Counted from the stretch's first letter, positions 27,008-38,020 are shown. The stretch is 64,000 nucleotides of DNA from Hahella sp. HNIBRBA332 (GCF_030719035.1 NZ_CP132203.1:2418001-2482000); one strand, 5' to 3'. A program made the numbers and translations. Notes: generated by a model not told the origin, from the sequence alone.

Positions 27008-28086
27008 ATGTCCAAGTCCCCCACACCTTATCTGCAGCTGACCGATATCGATCAATACTTCGGCAATTTTCAGGCGTTGAAATCCGTTTCGCTGTCCGTG
27101 AATGAAGGCGAATTCGTCTGCTTTCTAGGCCCCTCGGGCTGTGGCAAGACCAGTTTGCTGCGCATCATCGCTGGACTGGATGTCCTCAGTGCGGGACAAG
27201 TGACGCAGGGCGGACGGGACATCACTCACGCGCCGGTGAAAGCGCGTGATTTCGGCATCGTGTTTCAGTCCTATGCGTTGTTCCCCAATCTGTCGGTGGC
27301 GGATAACGTCGGCTATGGCTTGAAGTCTCAAGGTGTGAAAGCGGATGAGCGACGTCAGCGGGTGCGCGAGCTGCTGAGCGTAGTAGGCTTGGACGGCAGT
27401 GAGGACAAATACCCTTCGCAATTGTCCGGCGGACAACAGCAACGGGTCGCGCTGGCGCGGGCGTTGGCCACCTCCCCGGGTTTGTTGCTGCTTGACGAGC
27501 CTCTGTCCGCTCTGGACGCCCGCGTGCGTGCGCATTTGCGGCAGGAGATCAAACAGCTGCAGGCGCGGCTCGGCGTCACTACCATTATGGTCACCCATGA
27601 TCAGGAGGAAGCGTTGACCATGGCGGATCGAATTGTGGTGATGAACCACGGCCGCATTGAGCAGGTCGGCTCCCCTCAGGATATCTATACCCATCCCCGC
27701 ACGCCCTTTGTGGCGGAGTTTGTGGGAGAAATGAACTTTTTGCCGGGCCGCGTCGGCCCGAATCATTCGTTGCAGGCGGGGCCGGTGACCTTGCAGTGCG
27801 CCCGCGCCTCAGATATGTCGGAGTCCGCGCCGGTAAAGATCGCCGTGCGTCCCGAGGATATTCGTCTGCGCCTGAACGGCGACCGTCACAACGTACTCAG
27901 CGGCAGCGTGCTGGATATCCAGTTTCTCGGCTCGCGGGTGCGCTCTCGTCTCGCCCTGGACAGCCAGAACGCCGTATTGGTGGCGGATATTTCCATGAAT
28001 GAGATGGCGGAGCTGGGGTTGCGTCAGGGACAATCCGTGGAGTTCCAATTACCTCGTGATCGTCTGCGCCTGTTTGCGGAGGCGTC

Positions 28087-28090
<4 letters not shown>
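27008..28090 (+). CDS. phnT: 2-aminoethylphosphonate ABC transporter, ATP-binding protein
   Basis: The ATPase that powers phosphonate import, 360 residues. Walker A is GPSGCGKTS (41-49), the Q-loop is VFQSYALFPNLS, the ABC signature is LSGGQQQRVALARAL, Walker B is LLLLDEPLSALD and the switch His is in MVTHDQEEA. A C-terminal TOBE-like domain (VKIAVRPEDIRLRL) places it in the CUT1/spermidine-type group used by PhnT2. The stop overlaps the permease start (ATGA), so the two are translationally coupled. It begins right after the repeat array. Confidence 0.94.
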
Positions 28091-29808
<1,718 letters not shown>

Positions 29809-29860
29809 AGACCGCCATGGCGTCCCCAGGATTTTCTCTTTCGTTTTTGAGGGCTCATTT

Positions 29861-30970
29861 ATGAACCAACCCAATTATTACCTGCTCACCCCTGGGCCGA
29901 TCACCACCTCCCTCACGGTAAAAGAAGCCATGCTGACGGACTGGGGCTCCTGGGATCAGGACTTTAATCAGGTCACCCAGACGGTACGGGATAAGTTGCT
30001 GGCCGTCGCCAATTCCCAGGACACCCATGTTTGCGTTCCCTTGCAGGGCAGCGGCACCTTCGCGGTGGAGGCGACGTTGGGCACGTTGCTTGGTCCCCAG
30101 GACAAGCTGCTGGTGTTGATGAATGGCGCCTATGGCCAACGCATCGCCAAAATCTGCGACTACCTTAAGCGTCCCTATGTCTGTATCGACACCGGCGATT
30201 ATCTGCCTCCCGACCCCAACGCCGTGGCGGAATTGCTGCGACAGGACGCCAGCATCACCACCGTGGCGGTGGTGCACTGCGAGACCAGCTCCGGAATTTT
30301 GAATCCCGTTGAGGCCATCGCGGAAGTGGTTAACGCCGCCGGTCGCAAGTTGATTATCGACTCCATGAGCGCCTTTGGCGCCCTGCCCGCCGATGCCAGG
30401 CGACTGGGCTACGCCGCGTTGATCTCCTCGGCCAACAAGTGTTTCGAAGGCGTCCCTGGTTTTGGCTTTGCGCTGATTCGCCAGGACCTGCTGGAGCAGG
30501 CGAAAGGCAATGCTCACTCTCTGAGCATGGACCTTTATGACCAGTGGGCTTATATGGAGAAAACCGGCCAATGGCGCTACACCCCGCCGACCCATACGGT
30601 GGCGGCATTCGCCCAGGCGCTGCGGGAATACGAAGACGAAGGCGGCCCCCCCGGACGTCTGGCCCGCTATACCCGCAACCGCGACCAACTCGTCGCCGGC
30701 ATGCGCCAACTGGGTTTCCAGACCCTGCTGGAGGAACGCTGGCTGTCGCCCATCATCGTCACCTTTTTATCGCCTGACGATTCCAACTTTGATTTCAAAC
30801 GCTTCTATCAAGAGCTGAAGCAGCGAGGCTTTGTGATCTATCCGGGCAAACTGACCCAGACCGAAAGCTTCCGCATCGGCTGCATCGGCAAAATTGATAC
30901 GCCGGAAGTGGCGCGCCTGCTGCAAGCCGTCAAAGACACCCTTATCGCTATGGAGATCTCACTGTCATGA
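29861..30970 (+). CDS. phnW: 2-aminoethylphosphonate:pyruvate aminotransferase
   Basis: A PLP-dependent class V aminotransferase of 369 residues. It moves the amino group of 2-aminoethylphosphonate to pyruvate, giving phosphonoacetaldehyde and alanine. Landmarks: YLLTPGPITTS at the start, VCVPLQGSGTFAVEA, IIDSMSAFGALP with the cofactor Asp, and the PLP lysine (Lys193) in SSANKCFEGVPGFGF. Residues 53-56 (QDTH) are encoded by a copy of the dispersed repeat core (30019-30027), where relatives vary. It overlaps phnX by four bases. Confidence 0.96.
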   Translation: MNQPNYYLLTPGPITTSLTVKEAMLTDWGSWDQDFNQVTQTVRDKLLAVANSQDTHVCVPLQGSGTFAVEATLGTLLGPQDKLLVLMNGAYGQRIAKICDYLKRPYVCIDTGDYLPPDPNAVAELLRQDASITTVAVVHCETSSGILNPVEAIAEVVNAAGRKLIIDSMSAFGALPADARRLGYAALISSANKCFEGVPGFGFALIRQDLLEQAKGNAHSLSMDLYDQWAYMEKTGQWRYTPPTHTVAAFAQALREYEDEGGPPGRLARYTRNRDQLVAGMRQLGFQTLLEERWLSPIIVTFLSPDDSNFDFKRFYQELKQRGFVIYPGKLTQTESFRIGCIGKIDTPEVARLLQAVKDTLIAMEISLS

Positions 30971-31851
30971 GTTACGCCTATCAACGTTTTTACCGTGGCC
31001 CCATTGAAGCCGTCATTTTCGACTGGGCCGGCACCACCTACGATTTCGGCTCGATGGCGCCGATTCGCGCCTTTCAGAATCTGTTCGCCGAGCAAGAGAT
31101 TCCCATTACCCTGGCTGAAGCCCGTGAGCCCATGGGGACAGAGAAGCGCGAGCACATCACGCGAATCCTGACCATGCCGCGAGTGCGCGAAGCCTGGAGA
31201 GAAAAATACGGCGCGCTGGCGAGCGAGGCGAACATTGACCGCCTGTATCACGCCTTCGTGCCGATGCAGATTGAGGCCATTCGCGAATGCGCCCGCCCTA
31301 TCCCCGGCCTGATGGAAACCGTCGCCTGGCTAGAGCGACGCACTATCAAAATCGGCGCGAATACCGGCTATAACCGCGACATGCTGGACGTTCTGGCGGA
31401 TATCGCCGCGGCTCAGGGCTATCGCCCCGCCAGCAACGTGTGCGCTACCGACGTCCCCAGAGGACGCCCTTACCCACACATGAGCCTCAAGAACGCGTTG
31501 GAGCTGGGCGTCGGCGACGTGCGCGCCTGCATCAAGGTCGACGACACCCTGCCCGGCATCGAAGAAGGTCTGGCCGCAGGCATGTGGACCGTCGGCGTCA
31601 CCACCTCCGGCAATGAAGTCGGCCTCAGCCAGGAAGACTGGACCGCCTTGGACAGCGCCAGCAAAACCGTCTTGCGGGAACAGGCGCAAGAGCGTTTTCG
31701 TCGCGGCGGCGCTCACGTGATTATCGGCAGCGTGGCGGATCTGCCTGCCGCAGTCGAATATATCGAACGCTGGCTGGCGCAAGGCCACGGCCCGGACACC
31801 ACCGGTCTGGCGGGCGTCACCTTAACCGCAGCGGGAGTTTCCCTAAGGTGA
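30967..31851 (+). CDS. phnX: Phosphonoacetaldehyde hydrolase (phosphonatase)
   Basis: A HAD-superfamily enzyme of 294 residues. It cleaves the carbon-phosphorus bond of phosphonoacetaldehyde to acetaldehyde and phosphate, completing the PhnW route. The nucleophile Asp19 is in VIFDWAGTT. Lys60 in MGTEK is the Schiff-base lysine specific to phosphonatases. CIKVDDTLPGIEEGLAAGMWTVGV gives the C-terminal acidic motif. Start and stop overlap its neighbours (ATGA with phnW, GTGA with the transporter), indicating tight co-expression. Confidence 0.96.
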   Translation: MSYAYQRFYRGPIEAVIFDWAGTTYDFGSMAPIRAFQNLFAEQEIPITLAEAREPMGTEKREHITRILTMPRVREAWREKYGALASEANIDRLYHAFVPMQIEAIRECARPIPGLMETVAWLERRTIKIGANTGYNRDMLDVLADIAAAQGYRPASNVCATDVPRGRPYPHMSLKNALELGVGDVRACIKVDDTLPGIEEGLAAGMWTVGVTTSGNEVGLSQEDWTALDSASKTVLREQAQERFRRGGAHVIIGSVADLPAAVEYIERWLAQGHGPDTTGLAGVTLTAAGVSLR

Positions 31852-32771
31852 CATGGACGGCTTTGGTTTTGGTGCTGATTTCCGCTGTCGCCCATGCGGG
31901 CTGGAACTTCTACGGTAAGAAGTCCAGCCCCACCATCGCCTTTTTCTTTCTGGTGACCTTATTCGGCTTTCTGCTGTTCGCGCCGATTCTGTTTGCGCAT
32001 ACGCAGCTGATCGCCGCCTTTGACGCCCGGATTCTGCTGCTATTGCTGGCGACTGGCTTGTTTCAGGCCGTGTACTTGAGCGCCCTGGCGGCGGCTTATC
32101 AAGCCGGGGATATGTCCATTGCGTACCCCATTGCGCGCTCGTCGCCGCTAATCATCGTCTGCCTGACTGCCTTCGCCCTTGGGCAGCGCGATAGCATCAG
32201 CGCGCAGGCGGTGGTCGGCGTGGCGTTGATTGTAGGTGGGTGTCTGTTTATCCCCATGACCCGTTTCAGCGACCTGCGCTGGTCCAACTACGGCAACCGC
32301 ACCACCGCCTTCGCCCTGCTGGCGGCTCTGGCCACCGCCGGATACTCCATCGTCGACGACGCCGCCACCAGTCAGATGCGAGGACTGCTCGATCCCATCA
32401 GCGGACGGCCCTGGGCGGACCCGCTCCAGGTGTCTCTGGTCTACGTCACCTTGCAGTGCCTGAGCGCGGCGTTATGGATGTCCTTGTTAATCGTAGTAGT
32501 CGCCAAAGAACGAAAGCGGCTGAAACCGTTACTGCGTCACTCCTTGGCGCGTTGCGCGGGAACCGCCGCCTTTATGACCGGCGCTTACGCGTTGGTGATT
32601 CTGGCCATGGCGTTCGCCAGCAACGTCAGCTACGTGGTGGCGTTTCGTCAGGTCAGCATTCCCTTGGGCGTGCTAATGGCGGTAGTGGGGTTCAAGGAAA
32701 AACTCTATCCCCCCAAAGCCGCTGGGGTCTTCACCACCGTATGCGGGCTGGTCGCCGTGGCGCTTGGCTAG
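31848..32771 (+). CDS. EamA/DMT-family transporter
   Basis: An inner-membrane protein of 307 residues with about ten helices in two EamA-like halves (AVAHAGWNFYGKKSSPTIAFFFLVT; YPIARSSPLIIVCLTAFALG; VVAFRQVSIPLGVLMAVVGFKEKLYPPKAAG). DMT exporters of this kind move small metabolites. Its place inside the phosphonate operon suggests export of a by-product such as an amine, alanine or phosphonate intermediate, or a second uptake route; the substrate is unknown. A GTG start overlaps the phnX stop. Confidence 0.85.
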   Translation: MTWTALVLVLISAVAHAGWNFYGKKSSPTIAFFFLVTLFGFLLFAPILFAHTQLIAAFDARILLLLLATGLFQAVYLSALAAAYQAGDMSIAYPIARSSPLIIVCLTAFALGQRDSISAQAVVGVALIVGGCLFIPMTRFSDLRWSNYGNRTTAFALLAALATAGYSIVDDAATSQMRGLLDPISGRPWADPLQVSLVYVTLQCLSAALWMSLLIVVVAKERKRLKPLLRHSLARCAGTAAFMTGAYALVILAMAFASNVSYVVAFRQVSIPLGVLMAVVGFKEKLYPPKAAGVFTTVCGLVAVALG

Positions 32772-32796
32772 GGTCTGTTAACGTGATTGATGAAAG

Positions 32797-34035
32797 ATGA
32801 TGAGTACAACAAATCGACATTTTGACGTCATTGTCATCGGCGCCGGCATCCTCGGATGCGCCAGCGCCGACTATTTAAGCGCGCAAGGACAGAGAGTCTT
32901 GTTGCTGGATCGACGCCCGCCCGCCAGCGCCACCACCAGTCAGGCCGCCGCACTGCTGGGACGCGCCCGCGGCGACGCCACCGGGCTGGATATGGTCGAT
33001 GAAACCTGGCGTGCGATTGAACGCCTGCAAACCAACCTGAAGGAAGACCTGGACCTGCGCGCCTGTGGAAGTCTGCACGCAGGCGTCAGCGCTGCCGCCA
33101 GCGCCAGAATCCACGCCCTGGCGGACGAAACGACCAAACGTCACCGCTCCGCCCGTTATCTGGACACCCATGATTTGCAGGCGCGCCTGCCCTGGTTGCA
33201 AACGCCTAAGGGCGCCGTGGCGGTATTCGTCGCCGAGGACGGCTATATCGACCCTTATCAGTTGGCCAGCGCCTACCTGCGCCATGCTCGCCGTTGCGGC
33301 GCCAGGTTACAGCTCAATGCCGAGGTCGCGGAAGTTCTGACGGACAGTCAAGGCGTCTGCGGCGTACGGTGCGCTGATGGCGTCAGCTATTATTCTCGAC
33401 AGATTGTGGTGACGGGCGGTCCCTGGAGCGCGCTGCTATTGCGCCCCTTAGGACTGGCGCCCGCCATGGCGCCGGTGCGCAGCCAATATTGGATCTCCGC
33501 CCCGGACGCACGCATCCAGCCGGATACGCCGGTCCTGGTTCTACCGGACGCCAACGCCTATGCGCGCCCAGAAGTTGGCGGACTGTTATTCGGACTACGC
33601 GATCGCCAGCGTGTGCATTGTTCGCCAGAGCAACTGCCGCAGGACATCCATCGTTTCAGTTTTGATCAGGACAGCGATGGCCTCGCGTCCCTGGAAGACG
33701 GCTATGAAAGCCTCCAGCGCTGGTTGCTCATGCTGGACGAATTAAGGATCGCCGCCTATGTCAGCGGCATATCCAGCTACACCCCGGACGGACATTTTCT
33801 GATCGGCGCGCTGGAAGTCCCTGGCCTATGGTTGGCGTCTGGATGCTGCGGCGGCGGTGTTGGCGCATCCGGCGGCTTTGGACGTCTGATCGCCGAACTC
33901 ATCAGCGGCGCCAAGCCCTTTACCAACGCCAGCCTGTATGACCCTAATCGTTTTGACGCCCAAGACGTCAATCCATTCGATCCCGCCTTTCGCCTGCGCT
34001 GCGCTTTAGCCCGAGAAGGCAAAGTCTCAGGCTAA
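32797..34035 (+). CDS. FAD-dependent amine oxidase (DAO family), phosphonate-linked
   Basis: A flavoprotein of 412 residues of the D-amino-acid/glycine/sarcosine oxidase type. The dinucleotide-binding motif VIVIGAGILGCASADYLS begins at residue 10, and a second ATG one codon in is possible. The C-terminal FAD-contact region is SSYTPDGHFLIGALEVPGLWLASGCCGGGVGASGGFG. In AEP clusters such oxidases (the PbfD group) have been linked to N-methylated AEP or related amines, feeding phosphonoacetaldehyde to PhnX. That substrate is inference here. A repeat core (33172-33180) encodes LDTH in the middle of the protein. Confidence 0.82.
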   Translation: MMSTTNRHFDVIVIGAGILGCASADYLSAQGQRVLLLDRRPPASATTSQAAALLGRARGDATGLDMVDETWRAIERLQTNLKEDLDLRACGSLHAGVSAAASARIHALADETTKRHRSARYLDTHDLQARLPWLQTPKGAVAVFVAEDGYIDPYQLASAYLRHARRCGARLQLNAEVAEVLTDSQGVCGVRCADGVSYYSRQIVVTGGPWSALLLRPLGLAPAMAPVRSQYWISAPDARIQPDTPVLVLPDANAYARPEVGGLLFGLRDRQRVHCSPEQLPQDIHRFSFDQDSDGLASLEDGYESLQRWLLMLDELRIAAYVSGISSYTPDGHFLIGALEVPGLWLASGCCGGGVGASGGFGRLIAELISGAKPFTNASLYDPNRFDAQDVNPFDPAFRLRCALAREGKVSG

Positions 34036-34073
34036 TATTTGCTCTTTTTTGACTCACGATTTTAGGTTTTTCT

Positions 34074-34748
34074 ATGCCCTTAGCGCTTTTTGATCTTGAT
34101 AACACCCTGCTCGCCGGCGACAGCGCGCAAGCCTTTTCCGAATTTCTCGCCACCCGGGACGACATCGCCACGCCGCCCAACTTCCTGGAGCGCAATCAGG
34201 CTTTTATGGACGACTACGAAGCCGGGGCCCTAGATTTCAACGCCTACATGTCCTACACCCTGGCGCCTCTGGTGGGAATGCCGCCGACAACACTGCAAAC
34301 GCTGATCCACGCTTATCTGGACACCCACATTAACGCCATGATTCCTTCACGCGCCCGCGCCCTGCTGGAAGAGCACCGCCGCGCCGGCGACCCCATGGCC
34401 ATCGTTTCCGCCACCGGCGCGCATCTGGTGGAGCCTATCGCCACGCGCCTTGGCGTGCCTCATGTGCTGGCGGTGGACATTGAAACTCAGGACGGGGTGA
34501 TCACCGGCGCGCTTACGGGGACACCCACTTTTAGGGAAGGCAAAGTCACCCGGGTACAGGCATGGGCGGCGCAGCAGGGTTGGGACTATCACAGCGCCAC
34601 CTTTTACAGTGACTCCCATAACGACCTGCCGCTGCTGGAAGCAGTGCGTCGTCCGGTGGCGGTTGATCCTGATCCGGTATTACGGCGTATCGCCGTCGAA
34701 CGAAATTGGGAAATTCTATCGCTAAGAGATGACAAGGCGCATTCATGA
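34074..34748 (+). CDS. HAD-IB family phosphatase
   Basis: A protein of 224 residues related to SerB/HAD-IB phosphatases. Motif 1 is LALFDLDNTLLAGDSAQAFSEFL with both Asp; motif 2 is IVSATGAHLVEPIA; the Lys is in GTPTFREGKVTRVQ; motif 3 is FYSDSHNDLPLLEAV. The substrate is unknown. Two copies of the dispersed repeat core lie inside it (34319, encoding LDTH, and 34519, encoding GTPTFR). It overlaps the next gene by four bases (ATGA), so it belongs to the phosphonate operon. Confidence 0.87.
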   Translation: MPLALFDLDNTLLAGDSAQAFSEFLATRDDIATPPNFLERNQAFMDDYEAGALDFNAYMSYTLAPLVGMPPTTLQTLIHAYLDTHINAMIPSRARALLEEHRRAGDPMAIVSATGAHLVEPIATRLGVPHVLAVDIETQDGVITGALTGTPTFREGKVTRVQAWAAQQGWDYHSATFYSDSHNDLPLLEAVRRPVAVDPDPVLRRIAVERNWEILSLRDDKAHS

Positions 34749-35311
34749 TAAGCCATCAATTTCTGACTGAACTGGAACGCCTGTTCAGGCTCTATGGAAA
34801 CAGAAGCTACGGCGAACACTGCACACAATACGAACACATGGCGCAATGCGGCTGGTGGGCGCAGCAACAAGGCGGCTCAAACGCGCTCATCGGAGCCGCC
34901 TTTCTACACGATGTCGGACACCTGCTGGCGGAAGATCGCGACCTGCCCGGCCGGGATCAATGGGGCTATATCCATCACGATAGTCTCGCTGAATCCTGGC
35001 TGCGGGAGCACGGGCTGCCGGAGAGCCTTGTCAGGCCTATCGGCATGCATGTGCAGGCGAAACGTTATCTGGTGGCGACCCGGCCTGAGTACGCCAAAGG
35101 ACTATCCGTCGCCAGCAAAGCTACTCTGTCGCAACAGGGCGGCCCGTTCACCGAAGAACAATGCCGCGAGTTTGAGGCTGATCCGGCCTTTCATGACGCC
35201 ATTCGCCTGCGGGAACTGGATGAGTTGGGCAAGGCGGAAGAGTTTGAACTGCCGCCACTGAAAAAGTGGGTGTCCTGGTTAGAGCGGCATTTTAGCTACC
35301 AGGCTCAATGA
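34745..35311 (+). CDS. phnZ: PhnZ-like HD-domain phosphonate oxygenase
   Basis: A diiron HD-domain protein of 188 residues. PhnZ oxidatively cleaves (R)-2-amino-1-hydroxyethylphosphonate to glycine and phosphate. The sequence YGNRSYGEHCTQYEHMAQCGWWA carries the loop and EHM typical of PhnZ, and AAFLHDVGHL supplies the HD metal pair. HHDSLAESWL and IGMHVQAKRYL give further His ligands. The usual partner PhnY, a 2-oxoglutarate hydroxylase, is absent nearby, so it may use hydroxylated AEP taken from outside. A repeat core (35276-35285) encodes the C-terminal KWVSW. Confidence 0.8.
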   Translation: MISHQFLTELERLFRLYGNRSYGEHCTQYEHMAQCGWWAQQQGGSNALIGAAFLHDVGHLLAEDRDLPGRDQWGYIHHDSLAESWLREHGLPESLVRPIGMHVQAKRYLVATRPEYAKGLSVASKATLSQQGGPFTEEQCREFEADPAFHDAIRLRELDELGKAEEFELPPLKKWVSWLERHFSYQAQ

Positions 35312-35439
35312 ACTATATTGGACAGTTCAAATCATTTATATTCAATAGTTTAACTATATAACTTAAACCTATTTATGACTATAGATAAGACCACTTTTCC
35401 GGGTTAATCGCTAGTATGCCTCGACTCATTTCGTCACCT

Positions 35440-35510
35440 AAAGATGGGTGTCCTGTTAATTCCTCTGAAAAACTACCACCACCTTAAGATGGGTGTCCTG
35501 ATAAGCTGGG
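35440..35510 (+). repeat. Two direct copies of the dispersed repeat
   Basis: AAGATGGGTGTCCTGTTAAT (core 35445-35453) and AAGATGGGTGTCCTGATAAG (core 35490-35498) lie in the gap between phnZ and the phosphatase gene in the same orientation. Confidence 0.85.
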
Positions 35511-35511
35511 G

Positions 35512-36105
35512 TTACAGGTTGAGGTTCGCCAGCGTTCGGTTTTTGAACAAATCGTCCTCAACCAGTTTGCAGATCTTGCCCGACTGGACATTGAAATTGA
35601 CGTAACCAACAGACTCTGGCGGCATTTTGATCCACCAGGCGATAACGAAAGTGGCCGCGTAAGCGTGGGTGGAGATGATGGTTTTGTCCCCCAGGGTCAG
35701 GCCGTCGAGAAAGTCATAGATGCGGGAGACGAAGTCTCGTTTGGTTTCGCCGCCCTCAATGACGGCATGATCCAAGCGATTGTCTCCCGCCACAGGAACG
35801 ATTCGCTCATCCAGCCACTGTTGCGGTCGCCCTTCAGCCACGCCGTAGGACATTTCTCTCAGCTGTGGGGTCAGCACAACGGTTGAGTCGATCGCTGCGG
35901 CGATACGATCTGCGGTTTGCGCCGCTCGTTTCAGGTCCGATGAATAGATATCCGCCTTGTGCGCGTCCATTATTTGCAGGCGCTGTCCTAGCTCGTCTGC
36001 ATCCTTGCGGCCCTTTTCTGTCAGCTCAGAGTCGTACCAGCCTCCCACCCGTTTATCGACATGATGTTGGGATTCAGTGTGGGTGACGACATACAATTCT
36101 TTCAT
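35512..36105 (-). CDS. Histidine phosphatase family protein with altered RHG motif
   Basis: A cytoplasmic protein of 197 residues with the phosphoglycerate-mutase-like fold. The catalytic His is in YVVTHTESQHH, where the usual Arg-His-Gly is Thr-His-Thr. The second half has YSSDLKRAAQTADRIA, the family Arg/substrate helix, and IISTHAYAATFVIAWW with the second His. Loss of the first Arg may change phosphate binding. The middle (REMSYGVAEGRPQQWLDE) is also family-typical. Substrate unknown. Confidence 0.84.
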   Translation of the reverse strand: MKELYVVTHTESQHHVDKRVGGWYDSELTEKGRKDADELGQRLQIMDAHKADIYSSDLKRAAQTADRIAAAIDSTVVLTPQLREMSYGVAEGRPQQWLDERIVPVAGDNRLDHAVIEGGETKRDFVSRIYDFLDGLTLGDKTIISTHAYAATFVIAWWIKMPPESVGYVNFNVQSGKICKLVEDDLFKNRTLANLNL

Positions 36106-36251
36106 ATGAAGTCCATATATATCATAGAGTTAGAATGAAAAGTAAAAACCAGACTACGATAGTCCCTTGCTCTTTGGTAGTGCTTAAATATGGAAAAATA
36201 TGAATTATGGTCGCTAACAGGCTTTCTTAAGCCCAGACTTGGTTAGCTGAA

Positions 36252-36989
36252 TCAAGGAGAGTCAGTGGATTGCGGAGTGGCCATGGGATTGAACTGTGCG
36301 GTCAGGCCTTCTTCCCGCATTGCAGTCAGCGTCGTCTCCAGGGCGGGCGCCAGGTCCTGATTGCGCTTGTGCACATACAAATAGGTCGGGACGCTCTCCA
36401 GCACACCGGCTTTGTGTATGCCGGCGTGAGAAAACTCCTCCGCGTGCAACAGCGGGTCGACCACAAAGTCGAGATCGATATACAGATCCGTCCGCCCCGC
36501 CTGCAGACGCCGCAAGCCTAAATTGGCGTTAGCGACAAATTCCACTGCTCCCAACTGCTTGATTTTAGGAATTTCTTCCTCACAGTTCCTGACGCCTAAG
36601 CGGCAGTCCACTCGCAACCCTTGTCCACCGAGGCTACGCCAGCCGTTCACCCGCGCACCAGGGGACAACGCATAGGCGGTGAAGCTCACCTCCCATAAGG
36701 GCGCGTTGATTCGGATCAGGTTTGGATGCGCGGCTTCATACCCCGCCACGCGGCTAGGCAAGCCATCCACCACGCCAGAATTAGCCAGCGCGCCACAACG
36801 CTTGGAGGGGAAGGTTTTCATCTCAAAACCCAGATCAAGACGACGAAACACTTCGGTATAGAACAACTTATACTGGCGGCCTTGCTCGGTTTCCGCCACT
36901 TGGGAGGACACCACCAACACTATCTTGCGGGCGGCGTGAACAGGCGCTGCGCCAAGAACGAGAACACAAGCTAACAACATCAAACGCAT
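36252..36989 (-). CDS. Periplasmic solute-binding-like protein
   Basis: An exported protein of about 245 residues resembling extracellular solute-binding proteins family 3, of the kind found without a transporter. I favour the ATG at 36989 (MRLMLLACVLVLGAAPVHAARK), which gives a clean signal peptide; the frame is open upstream to 37088. Conserved features are FPSKRCGALANSGVVDGLPSRVAGY and YIDLDFVVDPLL. Two Cys (CGALA, CRLGVRNCEEE) may form a disulfide. No ABC components are adjacent. The gene at 58367 is a distant relative of similar size. Confidence 0.75.
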   Translation of the reverse strand: MRLMLLACVLVLGAAPVHAARKIVLVVSSQVAETEQGRQYKLFYTEVFRRLDLGFEMKTFPSKRCGALANSGVVDGLPSRVAGYEAAHPNLIRINAPLWEVSFTAYALSPGARVNGWRSLGGQGLRVDCRLGVRNCEEEIPKIKQLGAVEFVANANLGLRRLQAGRTDLYIDLDFVVDPLLHAEEFSHAGIHKAGVLESVPTYLYVHKRNQDLAPALETTLTAMREEGLTAQFNPMATPQSTDSP

Positions 36990-37109
36990 CGCCAGCAGAC
37001 AGGGTGAGCGGCTTGCAGGTATAAGCATAAGACAGAACGGTATTAGACGGCGGACAGACATACTTCGAGCATAGTTGGAAAATGCCAAGTCGCCATGCTG
37101 ACGCTAGCG

Positions 37110-37628
37110 TCAAGCGATATCCTGTAGAAAGCGGGTCATGGGAAAATGCGAGCCGGGACATTGCGTCGACTCTCCCGGCGTCGCGCCATGGCCGGTGACA
37201 TTGCCGACAGGGATGGCGTAGCGAACCATCAGTCCGCGAGTAAGCCTCACTAATGCCTGATACTGAGGCTCCGGCACGTCGCGCTTTTCAAAGTCGCCAA
37301 TCAGACATATCCCAATGCCGAGAAAATTGCGCGTCAGATTATGCAGCGTCAGATGCCCGCCCCATATGTCATACTCCTGCCGCCAATCGCTGGCGACTTC
37401 TCCCATGGCGAGTCCATGGCCGTTGCCGATGACATAGTGATAAGGAATGGCGTGGATGGGGTCATGAGGCTGACGCTCCCTGTGCACTCCTTGCAGAAAG
37501 GCGATGTCCCCCGAAGCGCCGCCACTGTGGTGAATCACAATATAGCGCCAGCGACGGGGCCAGCTCCAGACTCCCAACCCCGCCGCCGCAAGCAGCGACG
37601 TGGCGAGAATAAACTTGCGGCGGTTCAT
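37110..37628 (-). CDS. N-acetylmuramoyl-L-alanine amidase (Amidase_2)
   Basis: An exported cell-wall amidase of 172 residues that would cut the bond between muramic acid and the stem peptide. An N-terminal RRKF plus hydrophobic stretch (FILATSLLAAAGLGVWSW) is a signal or membrane anchor, possibly Tat-type. Zinc and active-site landmarks: YIVIHHSGGASGD, IPYHYVIGNGHGL, NFLGIGICLIGDFE, and GHGATPGESTQCPGSHFPMTRF with the final His and Cys. It is a single-domain enzyme, perhaps for peptidoglycan recycling. A repeat core (37638) lies just upstream of its start. Confidence 0.87.
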   Translation of the reverse strand: MNRRKFILATSLLAAAGLGVWSWPRRWRYIVIHHSGGASGDIAFLQGVHRERQPHDPIHAIPYHYVIGNGHGLAMGEVASDWRQEYDIWGGHLTLHNLTRNFLGIGICLIGDFEKRDVPEPQYQALVRLTRGLMVRYAIPVGNVTGHGATPGESTQCPGSHFPMTRFLQDIA

Positions 37629-37637
37629 AGCTTACGA

Positions 37638-37647
37638 GGACACCCAC
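37638..37647 (-). repeat. Dispersed repeat copy upstream of the amidase gene
   Basis: GGACACCCAC within CGAGGACACCCACTTTAG, ten bases upstream of the amidase start, where it may contribute to its leader. Confidence 0.8.
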
Positions 37648-37717
37648 TTTAGTAGAGCGTTCAGTTCTAACTTCTCCGCGTCTGCCGCGCAAGTGAAACG
37701 TCATTCAGAAACCGCTG

Positions 37718-38020
37718 TCAGGCCGCATTCAAATTGCAACTCTCTTCCGGGGCCTCGAATACGTGATAGGCCTCTGGTCCAAACGGGTCGAGCGCGGTGT
37801 CCAGATAACAGTACTCCTCCGGCACCGGCTCACCGGACATCACCACGTAAAACAGTCGGGGTTGCGAGGGTATTTCCACCGCCAAAGGCTCCTCTACCCA
37901 AATAAACACGGCTTTCTCCGTCACCAAGTACTCAGATCGGACAATACTTGCGCCCTCCTTCAACTTGATTCGATTGGCGGTTTGCGGTCCTTCCAGTCGG
38001 TATTTGTGGATAGCTTTCAT
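37718..38020 (-). CDS. Small DUF7352-like hypothetical protein
   Basis: A soluble protein of 100 residues. It begins MKAIHKYRLEGPQTANRIKL and has strands FIWVEEPLAVE and FYVVMSGEPVP, a layout I associate with small phage-or plasmid-like proteins of the DUF7352 type. The function is unknown. GGGAGACGCTACG precedes the ATG. No operon partner is evident; it lies between the amidase and nhaR on the same strand. Confidence 0.72.
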   Translation of the reverse strand: MKAIHKYRLEGPQTANRIKLKEGASIVRSEYLVTEKAVFIWVEEPLAVEIPSQPRLFYVVMSGEPVPEEYCYLDTALDPFGPEAYHVFEAPEESCNLNAA

